A stretch of DNA of 11,915 nucleotides from contig JBFXEO010000078.1 of assembly GCA_050180015.1 (NCBI GenBank), forward strand, positions 1 to 11,915. Reading direction: 5' to 3'. Positions 6,931 to 11,915 of this stretch are shown one piece after another. Under the pieces are notes generated by a model. It saw nothing but the letters and a program-made list of their open reading frames with translations, ran no database searches and was not told where the DNA came from. Origin of the DNA: JBFXEO01 sp050180015. GTDB taxonomy: Bacteria > Bacteroidota > Bacteroidia > Bacteroidales > Tenuifilaceae. Each line of letters begins with the position of its first letter. The first letter of the stretch is position 1. The translations under genes and the position numbers were made by a program.

Positions 6931-7353
6931 ATGTTCCCTAAAGATACCAAAGGTTCCTACTATATTTTGAACGTAAGTTTTATGGCCATAATAGTGGCCA
7001 TTTTTTTGTATGCTGCGCTATATCCCAAAAACAAACATCCAATACCTGCCCTGCTTACAAAAACAACCGGGATTATTCCTCCAAGCAAAGGGCTATCGGT
7101 AAGTTTTGCAGAAATTATACGTGGAAATATATCTACTGCAAAAAAAGCCAACCCTTACTCTGTAAGAGTATTCGGCTTTTTTATTTTGCAACTAGTGCTC
7201 AGAGTACTTATAAGCATTGCCGTTTGGAAAGGATGGCTGACCGCTGGCAAAATTGCCGTTGCTGATATTTGTATCGCTGTAACTATGTTCGCCTACTGCT
7301 TTGCCCCAATGATAGAATTTACCCTGAAGCTATTCGCCCAGCTGATCCATTAG
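6931..7353 (+). CDS. Small membrane protein resembling DUF2752, without the hallmark cysteines
   Basis: A 140-residue membrane protein with hydrophobic segments at about residues 14-32, 79-98 and 106-126. The stretch TGIIPPSKGLSVSFAEIIRG (46-65), followed by AKKANPYSVRVFGFF (70-84), has the spacing of DUF2752 proteins. Those typically read TG-x-x-CP-x-CG-[LT]-[ST]-R and then G-x-x-x-x-A-x-x-x-NP. Here the cysteine positions are proline and lysine, so the CPxCG motif is lost. The only cysteines (C114 and C123) are in the last hydrophobic segment. The molecular role of DUF2752 is not established. The ATG at 6931 is taken as the start, 30 nt after the second stop of the upstream reading frame. 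The 3' end overlaps the convergent hydrolase gene by 24 bp. That it is a gene is likely; the family is a pattern-based inference. Confidence 0.65.
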   Translation: MFPKDTKGSYYILNVSFMAIIVAIFLYAALYPKNKHPIPALLTKTTGIIPPSKGLSVSFAEIIRGNISTAKKANPYSVRVFGFFILQLVLRVLISIAVWKGWLTAGKIAVADICIAVTMFAYCFAPMIEFTLKLFAQLIH

Positions 7354-8184
7354 CTGGGTAAATGCGAATCCGTCGGTGGCCCTGATTCCCTTACCGGTAA
7401 GTTGCACCCTGCAGCAATCGGCAAAGTAATCGTGCTGAAATATTAAAACATAATTACCGTCAAGGGCCTCTTTCAGGAACAGGTCCTTTTCCTTTAGCGT
7501 AACCAATGGCTCAACATCGTAGCTCATTATCCAGGGAAGCGGTAAATGCACCCTAAACGGGAACAAATCGGCCACAAAAACAAGGGTTTGATTCCGGTAC
7601 GTTATTTCTGGGATAATTTGCCCACGGGTATGCCCATTGAAGATTCTCAACTTAACACCAGGCATTAAGTCCATCTCCTTTTCAATAAGATTCAACGCAC
7701 CTCTTTCCTGAATGGGGAAAATATTTTCGGGCAAAAATGAATCGGCTTCGCGCGGGTTTGGGTTTGTTGCACTTTCCCAGTGAGCCGCTGAAATATGGTA
7801 CTTTGCATTAGGAAAGGTTAGCTGTAACTCCCCTTTCGCATCGCGGTAAACTCCCCCGCCACAGTGATCGTAGTGCAAATGGGTAAGCACCACATCGGTA
7901 ATATCCTCCGGTTTATAGCCCCTGCTGGCAAGGCCGGCAAGCAATCCTTCTCCGCCAAAGGCGTAAACATACCGCATAAACTTTTCGTCCTGCTTATCGC
8001 CAATTCCGGTGTCAACCAGCACCACCCTGTTGCCGTTTTCTATCACCAACGATTTTAGCGCAAGGGGAATAAGATTCTGCTCATCGGCCGGGTAAACTTT
8101 ATTCCACATGGTTTTGGGAACAACCCCGAACATTGCACCGCCATCAATTTTAAAATTGGAAATATTAAAGTAGGAAAGTTCCAT
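7330..8184 (-). CDS. Metallo-beta-lactamase-fold hydrolase
   Basis: A 284-residue metallo-hydrolase of the MBL fold, probably cytoplasmic since no signal peptide is visible. The binuclear metal site is recognisable: HLHYDH at residues 102-107, then H185 in FNGHTRGQ, D206 in VFVADLFPF, and H251 in FQHDYF. The early strand VVLVDTGIG (54-62) is also typical. The overall layout resembles the lactonase/organophosphate-hydrolase-like branch (GHTxGQ, then AD) more than glyoxalase II or RNase Z. The substrate cannot be read from the sequence. The gene is divergent from mpl, with 231 bp between starts, and convergent with the DUF2752-like gene. A candidate -7 element on the minus strand (TAATTTTG, 8256-8249) lies 65 bp upstream of the ATG. 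Fold assignment is firm; function is open. Confidence 0.9.
   Translation of the reverse strand: MELSYFNISNFKIDGGAMFGVVPKTMWNKVYPADEQNLIPLALKSLVIENGNRVVLVDTGIGDKQDEKFMRYVYAFGGEGLLAGLASRGYKPEDITDVVLTHLHYDHCGGGVYRDAKGELQLTFPNAKYHISAAHWESATNPNPREADSFLPENIFPIQERGALNLIEKEMDLMPGVKLRIFNGHTRGQIIPEITYRNQTLVFVADLFPFRVHLPLPWIMSYDVEPLVTLKEKDLFLKEALDGNYVLIFQHDYFADCCRVQLTGKGIRATDGFAFTQLMDQLGE
7337..7358. terminator. Hairpin across the convergent stop codons, possible bidirectional terminator
   Basis: CCCAGCT at 7337-7343 pairs perfectly with AGCTGGG at 7352-7358 around an 8-nt loop. It covers the stop codon of the plus-strand gene and the last codons of the minus-strand gene. No T-tract follows on either strand, so its role as a terminator is uncertain. 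Confidence 0.4.
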
Positions 8185-8248
8185 CGTACAACTTTTTGAT
8201 ATTTAACATCCAGATATATTACATCGAACCTACGTTATTTAGAAACGT

Positions 8249-8256
8249 CAAAATTA
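8249..8256 (-). promoter_or_regulatory. Candidate -7 element for the MBL-fold hydrolase gene
   Basis: Read on the minus strand the bases are TAATTTTG, a full match to TAnnTTTG, 65 bp upstream of the hydrolase ATG. No TTTG occurs at the expected -33 distance, so this is tentative. Confidence 0.35.
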
Positions 8257-8336
8257 ACGGTTTGTTTGAATAGTTTGATGAATAAAAGGCAGCAGGAAGT
8301 TAATCTGATTCCCGTATAAATCCTGAACAAAAATTA

Positions 8337-8344
8337 TACTTTTG
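8337..8344 (+). promoter_or_regulatory. Candidate -7 element for mpl
   Basis: TACTTTTG fully matches TAnnTTTG and lies 71 bp before ATG 8416, within the divergent hydrolase/mpl spacer. No TTTG is present 19-21 bp further upstream. A leader of about 65 nt is implied if it is used. Confidence 0.4.
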
Positions 8345-8415
8345 ACAAGGTTTTAAGGATGTGTTGCCATTCCCCTTATCCTTGGACTTAATGCTGATCC
8401 TTTAAATACTTGCGC

Positions 8416-9789
8416 ATGATGAAAATTCACTTTACAGCTATCGGTGGCAGTGCAATGCACAACCTGGCCATTGCGCTTAAAGCAAAAGGTTACGACGTAA
8501 GCGGTTCCGACGATGAAATTTTTGAACCATCGCTTACCCGGCTTAAGAATCATGGTTTGCTGCCGGCATACCAGGGTTGGAACCCCAATGTAATCACCCC
8601 GGGGCTCAACGGCATTGTTCTTGGTATGCATGCCCGGGCAGATAACCCCGAGCTGATTAAGGCAAAAGAGCTGGGGATCAAAATATATTCTTACCCAGAA
8701 TACCTGTACGAACAAACCAAGGACAAAACACGGGTTGTTGTTGGCGGAAGCCATGGCAAAACCACCATCACCTCAATGATTATGCACGTTTTAAAACAAA
8801 CAGGCGTTGCTTTTGATTACATGGTTGGAGCACAGCTCGATGGGTTCGACAACATGGTTGGGTTAAGCCAATCTACAGCTTATGCAATTTTTGAGGGCGA
8901 CGAGTACCTTACATCACCCATCGACCCGCGGCCCAAATTCCACGTTTACCAGCCCAACATTGGAATAATATCGGGGATTGCCTGGGATCACATAAACGTT
9001 TTCCCGACGTTTGATATTTACAGGGAACAATTCTCAACCTTTATCAACTGCATAGAGCCCAATGGCGCGCTGATATACTGCAACGACGACCAGGAAGTCA
9101 TCCGGGTAGTTAAATCGTCAAAACGGAACAATATAAAATACATTCCCTACAATACCCACCAATACACTATTGACAGTAGTGGAACCTACAAATTAATAAA
9201 TAGCAGCAGGGAGTACCCGCTTAAAATTTTCGGGAAGCATAATATGCAGAATATTGGAGCGGCAAAGGCAGCCTGCGCCATGCTTGGTACTTCCGAGGAA
9301 CAATTCTACCGTGCAATTGTTGAATTTAAAGGAGCGGCAAGAAGGCTCCAATGCCTTGCAGACAATTCGTCAACTAAAGTTTTTTTAGACTTTGCCCACT
9401 CCCCCTCAAAGGTAAAGGCCACCATTAAAGCTACACGCGAGGCATACCCCGGTAAAAAGCTGGTGGCCTGCCTGGAACTACACACCTTTAGCAGCCTGAA
9501 TAGAGATTTTTTAGCGCAGTACAGAGATACGCTGAGCGGGGCCGATTACCCCATTGTTTACTTTAACCCGCATACCATTGAGCATAAACATCTGCCCGCC
9601 ATTAGCCCCGATGAAGTAAAAACCAGCTTTGGAATGCCAACCCCGAATGTTTACACCGATATATCGGCATTAACATTACAGCTCCAGCAAATTAACTGGA
9701 AAAACAGAATATTGCTATTAATGAGCTCGGGTAATTTTTCAGGACTAAACATCGGGGAACTATCTGCCCAAATTGTTAATAATACTTAA
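8416..9789 (+). CDS. mpl: UDP-N-acetylmuramate:L-alanyl-gamma-D-glutamyl-meso-diaminopimelate ligase
   Basis: Mpl recycles cell-wall material in the cytoplasm. It uses ATP to join the murein tripeptide L-Ala-gamma-D-Glu-mDAP to UDP-MurNAc, bypassing MurC, MurD and MurE. The order of motifs is that of Mur ligases. Numbering from ATG 8419, an N-terminal Rossmann-like segment KIHFTAIGGSAMHNLAIAL comes first, then SGSDDEIFEP. The ATP loop GGSHGKTT is at 109-116, EGDEY at 159-163, and AWDHINVFPT at 188-197. FGKHNMQNIGAAKAA is at 271-285 and the C-terminal domain motif DFAHSPSK at 324-331. The methionine after IGGSA and the FEGDEYLTSPIDPRPK stretch are characteristic of Mpl rather than MurC. An upstream in-frame TTG at 8410 is less likely as a start than ATG 8416 or ATG 8419, because the conserved protein begins at MKIHF. 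Identification is firm. Confidence 0.95.
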   Translation: MMKIHFTAIGGSAMHNLAIALKAKGYDVSGSDDEIFEPSLTRLKNHGLLPAYQGWNPNVITPGLNGIVLGMHARADNPELIKAKELGIKIYSYPEYLYEQTKDKTRVVVGGSHGKTTITSMIMHVLKQTGVAFDYMVGAQLDGFDNMVGLSQSTAYAIFEGDEYLTSPIDPRPKFHVYQPNIGIISGIAWDHINVFPTFDIYREQFSTFINCIEPNGALIYCNDDQEVIRVVKSSKRNNIKYIPYNTHQYTIDSSGTYKLINSSREYPLKIFGKHNMQNIGAAKAACAMLGTSEEQFYRAIVEFKGAARRLQCLADNSSTKVFLDFAHSPSKVKATIKATREAYPGKKLVACLELHTFSSLNRDFLAQYRDTLSGADYPIVYFNPHTIEHKHLPAISPDEVKTSFGMPTPNVYTDISALTLQLQQINWKNRILLLMSSGNFSGLNIGELSAQIVNNT

Positions 9790-9817
9790 ATACCGAACGG
9801 GGCATACCATAAAGTTT

Positions 9818-9825
9818 TAATTTTG
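9818..9825 (+). promoter_or_regulatory. Candidate -7 element for the outer-membrane protein gene
   Basis: TAATTTTG fully matches TAnnTTTG, 51 bp before the ATG of the next gene and 28 bp after the mpl stop codon. No clear TTTG lies at the -33 distance. It would make the barrel protein independent of mpl. Confidence 0.4.
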
Positions 9826-9876
9826 CGTTTTCGTTACACCATATCTGCTGTTGGTTAAACCAAAATCAAAGTAAAA

Positions 9877-10356
9877 ATGAAAACATATAAATCGGTAACG
9901 TTAGCGATACTTTTTGCGCTTACCCTAAACGGAGCATTCGCTCAGGATTATAAAACCGGGATTGGGCTCCGTCTTGGAGCCCCGTCGGGGATAACCTTTA
10001 AACATTTTTACGCCCAAAAATCGGCAATTGAGGGCACCCTTTCATTCGGATGGGGAGGCGTAGGATTCACCGGGCTATACGAGCTTCACAATTCAATACC
10101 CGATGTAAGGGGGTTAAACTGGTACTACGGAGCGGGAGCACACTTGGCCACAGCCGACTCCCACGACGACAATCCCTGGGATAAGGATAAGGGCGATGAT
10201 TTATTCCTGGGTGTTGACGGCGTATTGGGATTAGAGTACACCTTTGCAGAAGCTCCTATTTGCATTAGCCTAGACTTCTCGCCCATTCTGAACGTTATTG
10301 AATCGCCCGGTGTTTGGTTTAATGCAGGCATCTCGGTACGATATACCTTCAGGTAA
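9877..10356 (+). CDS. Small outer-membrane beta-barrel protein
   Basis: A 159-residue secreted protein that is probably a small outer-membrane beta-barrel. A clear signal peptide is present (basic start, hydrophobic residues 8-18, predicted cleavage AFA-Q at 22/23). The mature part is rich in alternating, aromatic- and glycine-containing strands: TGIGLRLGAPSGITFKHF, AIEGTLSFGWGGVGFTGLY, LNWYYGAGAHLA, FLGVDGVLGLEYTF, ICISLDFSPIL, and the terminal strand VWFNAGISVRYTFR. That fits roughly eight strands. The loop at about 94-109 is very acidic (ADSHDDNPWDKDKGDD) and could be surface exposed or bind cations (inference). It follows mpl by 87 bp, with its own candidate promoter. No enzyme motif was seen, and the role is unknown. 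Confidence 0.82.
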   Translation: MKTYKSVTLAILFALTLNGAFAQDYKTGIGLRLGAPSGITFKHFYAQKSAIEGTLSFGWGGVGFTGLYELHNSIPDVRGLNWYYGAGAHLATADSHDDNPWDKDKGDDLFLGVDGVLGLEYTFAEAPICISLDFSPILNVIESPGVWFNAGISVRYTFR

Positions 10357-10381
10357 AATATTTCACTTTTTCCGAAAAATT

Positions 10382-10412
10382 TTTGCAGGAAATAAAAAAT
10401 CATATACCTTTG
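10382..10412 (+). promoter_or_regulatory. Bacteroidota-type sigma-70 promoter for tRNA-Glu and rpsT
   Basis: TTTG at 10382-10385 and TACCTTTG at 10405-10412 are separated by exactly 19 bp, a full consensus match. It ends 36 bp before the tRNA. No other promoter fits in the 25 nt between tRNA and rpsT, so it probably drives both. Confidence 0.8.
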
Positions 10413-10448
10413 CACCCGCTTTGATAGGCAATTGCCGTGCAGGGTTAC

Positions 10449-10520
10449 GGCCCGTTCGTCTAGGGGTTAGGACGTCAGGTTTTCATCCTGGTAACAGGGG
10501 TTCGATTCCCCTACGGGCTA
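10449..10520 (+). tRNA. tRNA-Glu (anticodon TTC)
   Basis: A 72-nt cloverleaf. The acceptor arms GGCCCGT (10449-10455) and ACGGGCT (10513-10519) pair with one G-T at the end. A D-arm GTC...GAC surrounds AGGGGTTAG. The anticodon stem TCAGG/CCTGG (10475-10479 and 10487-10491) encloses the loop TTTTCAT, with TTC at 10482-10484 reading glutamate codons. The T-arm is AGGGG, TTCGATT, CCCCT. The discriminator is A10520. The 3' CCA is not encoded and must be added enzymatically. Confidence 0.96.
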
Positions 10521-10545
10521 CAAACAAGAACATATTCATAAAAAG

Positions 10546-10800
10546 ATGGCAAACCATAAATCATCGGAAAAAAGGATACGGCAGGCTGAGGCCCGCAGGG
10601 TTCACAACAGGTACTATGCCAAAACCACCCGCAATGCTTTAAAAGCATTACGAGCAACTACCGATAAGGCTGTGGCGGTTGAGATGTTACCAAAGGTATC
10701 GGCTTTACTCGATAAGCTGGCCAAAAGAAATGTTATCCATAAGAACAAGGCTTCGAACCTGAAAAGCTCTATCCAGAAGCATGTAAATGCACTTCAGTAA
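10546..10800 (+). CDS. rpsT: Small ribosomal subunit protein bS20
   Basis: An 84-residue primary 16S rRNA-binding protein of the small subunit. The sequence starts MANHKSSEKRIRQAEARR, followed by NRYYAKTTRNALKALR and a C-terminal half with KVSALLDKLAKRNVIHKNKA and LKSSIQKHVNAL. This is the usual length and the typical lysine/arginine-rich, all-helical pattern of bS20. It starts only 25 nt after tRNA-Glu and ends 29 nt before a strong terminator. A tRNA-Glu/rpsT transcript with tRNA processing inside it is likely (inference). No S20-type leader autoregulatory structure could fit in so short a spacer. Confidence 0.97.
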   Translation: MANHKSSEKRIRQAEARRVHNRYYAKTTRNALKALRATTDKAVAVEMLPKVSALLDKLAKRNVIHKNKASNLKSSIQKHVNALQ

Positions 10801-10829
10801 AGGACTGGTTTACCAAAGATAAACTGTAC

Positions 10830-10853
10830 AAGCCCCTAAAGCGGGGCTTTTTT
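10830..10853 (+). terminator. Rho-independent terminator after rpsT
   Basis: AAGCCCC (10830-10836) pairs with GGGGCTT (10843-10849) around TAAAGC, followed by a continuous T-run to 10853. This is a strong intrinsic terminator for the rpsT transcript. The same stem lies just beyond the stop codon of the convergent minus-strand gene, but no T-run follows it in that direction. Confidence 0.88.
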
Positions 10854-10858
10854 GGTTT

Positions 10859-11668
10859 CTAATCTTCGGCAAGGTATTTCCATTTTCTCCTTAAAACCGA
10901 TTGCAGCTCAGAGTAAGGTATTTCTACCAAAATATCACCCTGTGCATAGCTGGCAATTTCGTAAACGTTATAATGTAACAGCAATCCCTTAGAACCAAGC
11001 CCAAACTCTTGGGGTAAAGTAAACTGATTGTCCGAAAACCTGAATTCGCCATCACCTCCATTTTGCCTCCGAGCAAGCTCGGCCTTAAAGGCAGATTCGG
11101 CTTTGCCATAAAGCGCAGCCATATCCACTACAATGTCATCAACAGATAGAATTTTGCCCCTACGGGTGTCAACATTCTGGTAATGATAGTTGCTTATGCC
11201 ATGGGCTCCTCCCATGTAATCAGAGTAAAGGTAGCAGATTGTCAGCAACCTACCATCGTTTCTTAAAATTACGTAGTTAATCTTAAGGTACCACAGCAGG
11301 AATGAAGCATCGGCGAATTCGTTTATGTATTCAACGTAAGCGCTATCGTAGCGCAATGCCTGATCGACGAGCCTTGCCTTGAAATCGTTCATTGAACCCA
11401 CACCGGAGCTATCGTCAAGCATTTGCAGGTAATCGGAGAGCACGGTTTTTGTGAGTTTAGCCGAAGAATTTCTTGCCACCACCGGAAAGCAAAAACTAAT
11501 ATCTACACATGCCGAATCGGGCATCAATTGTCCCCGTCTGAAGGTAACGGAATCTGAATCAATTTCCAACGGTTCTTTGTATAGTTTAAAATTCCCGCCA
11601 AGTATGTAGTAGATTACCACCAAAACAAGAACCATTACCGGAATCGACCAGTTTATTTTTTTGTACAT
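10859..11668 (-). CDS. Membrane-anchored DUF3298/RsiV-like protein
   Basis: A 269-residue protein when started at ATG 11668. It has one N-terminal hydrophobic helix (residues 7-24, PVMVLVLVVIYYILGG region) after a short basic start, so it is anchored in, or exported across, the inner membrane. The rest looks like a DUF4163-plus-DUF3298 pair. SFCFPVVAR (about 58-66) lies in the first part. YSDYMGGAHGISNYHY (148-163), with the hallmark Y-x-GGAHG, and KILSVDDIV (172-180) follow. LLLHYNVYEIASYAQGDILV (229-248), with the family's Y-x-Y-E-I-A-x-Y-x-x-G signature, comes near the end. Related domains occur in the anti-sigma factor RsiV and in lysozyme-binding proteins, but no sigma gene is adjacent. 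An upstream in-frame ATG at 11752 would add 28 residues. It is rejected because the extra sequence is not signal-like and ATG 11668 places the helix directly at the N-terminus. Confidence 0.82.
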   Translation of the reverse strand: MYKKINWSIPVMVLVLVVIYYILGGNFKLYKEPLEIDSDSVTFRRGQLMPDSACVDISFCFPVVARNSSAKLTKTVLSDYLQMLDDSSGVGSMNDFKARLVDQALRYDSAYVEYINEFADASFLLWYLKINYVILRNDGRLLTICYLYSDYMGGAHGISNYHYQNVDTRRGKILSVDDIVVDMAALYGKAESAFKAELARRQNGGDGEFRFSDNQFTLPQEFGLGSKGLLLHYNVYEIASYAQGDILVEIPYSELQSVLRRKWKYLAED

Positions 11669-11825
11669 AAAAAGATGTATTGTAACCGGACGAAAGTAAT
11701 AAAACTGTTTAATATTAATGGAATTGATGCCCAAGTAATTTTTTTGCCCCAATACCGGCAGAAAAATTTTAGCTACCTTAGATAAATATTTGGATTGTTC
11801 GGTTATTTCAACAAATCATACATCA

Positions 11826-11915
11826 ATGTAAAAGGAACAGGAATACAAACGCCTAACCATAAAGGATTGGGCTGTTGAAGATAGGCCCCGGGAAAAAATG
11901 CTCCAGAAAGGGACT
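11826..11915 (+). CDS. radC: RadC-like (JAB-domain) protein, N-terminal fragment with a stop at codon 2
   Basis: The last 84 bases of the window, in frame with 11832, read KEQEYKRLTIKDWAVEDR and then PREKMLQKGT, running off the edge. LTIKDWAxEDRPREKMLxKG is the N-terminal signature of RadC proteins, a JAB/MPN-domain family historically called DNA repair but of uncertain function. The helix-hairpin-helix and JAB domains would lie beyond the window. The start is problematic. The only ATG at the right position (11826-11828) is followed directly by TAA (11829-11831), and no ATG, GTG or TTG occurs in frame before the ATG at 11898, which would delete the conserved DRPREK. Either codon 2 carries a nonsense mutation, translation starts at a non-standard codon, or there is a sequence error. 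A near-consensus -7 element, TACCTTAG, lies at 11774-11781. Confidence 0.72.

Noticed and set aside
8355..8383. AAGGAT/ATCCTT inverted repeat in the mpl leader as a riboswitch or attenuator
   Set aside because: Only a 6-bp, AT-containing stem with a 17-nt loop, and no known riboswitch core nearby; likely chance.
8410..8415. TTG 8410 as the mpl start
   Set aside because: The conserved protein begins at MKIHF, and ATG 8416 and ATG 8419 directly precede it.
10298..10642. A 114-codon plus-strand open frame across the end of the barrel gene, the tRNA and rpsT
   Set aside because: It runs through a perfect promoter and a complete tRNA-Glu gene, and overlaps two well-supported genes in another frame.
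11669..11752. N-terminal extension of the DUF3298-like protein to ATG 11752
   Set aside because: The extra 28 residues show no signal or domain features, whereas ATG 11668 gives a normal short basic start before the membrane helix.

Overview
The window looks like a chromosomal segment from a member of the Bacteroidota, probably Bacteroidales-like, of moderate GC content. Three things point there: promoter elements of the Bacteroidota type (TTTG, 19 bp, TAnnTTTG), an ECF sigma / FecR-DUF4974 pair followed by an STN-domain protein, and a Bacteroidota-type mpl. Shine-Dalgarno sequences are generally absent. There is no insertion sequence, CRISPR array, phage or plasmid gene. No gene-free stretch exceeds 300 bases; the longest are 1480-1676 (about 200 bp) and 8185-8415 (about 230 bp).

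Left part (1-2945). The window opens inside the C-terminal LytTR DNA-binding domain of a response regulator. Next is the P-loop ATPase gene ychF, with a perfect promoter and a terminator hairpin. Then comes an exported 422-residue protein with a carboxypeptidase-like regulatory (beta-sandwich) domain and a conserved C-terminal region of about 300 residues.

Surface-signalling cassette (3046-6206). An ECF sigma factor, a FecR-type anti-sigma factor and a 525-residue exported protein are tightly packed; the last two overlap by 8 nt. In the usual Bacteroidota cassette the third gene encodes a SusC-type TonB-dependent receptor. Here it carries the signalling STN domain but no plug and no barrel. 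Instead it continues into a carboxypeptidase-like domain and a C-terminal region paralogous to the protein encoded just before the sigma factor. This is the most interesting part of the window.

Middle part (6340-8184). A small DUF4190-like membrane protein is followed, in frame beyond its stop, by 23 more coding-like codons. A small membrane protein that resembles DUF2752 but has lost the hallmark cysteines comes next. A metallo-beta-lactamase-fold hydrolase converges on it with a 24-bp overlap.

Right part (8416-11915). mpl (peptidoglycan recycling ligase) is divergent from the hydrolase. It is followed by a small outer-membrane beta-barrel protein, then tRNA-Glu(TTC) and rpsT, which appear to share one perfect promoter and one strong terminator. 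A DUF3298-type membrane-anchored protein lies on the minus strand. The window ends in the first codons of a radC-like gene, whose only plausible ATG is immediately followed by TAA.

All family assignments come from reading motifs by eye; no database search was run.
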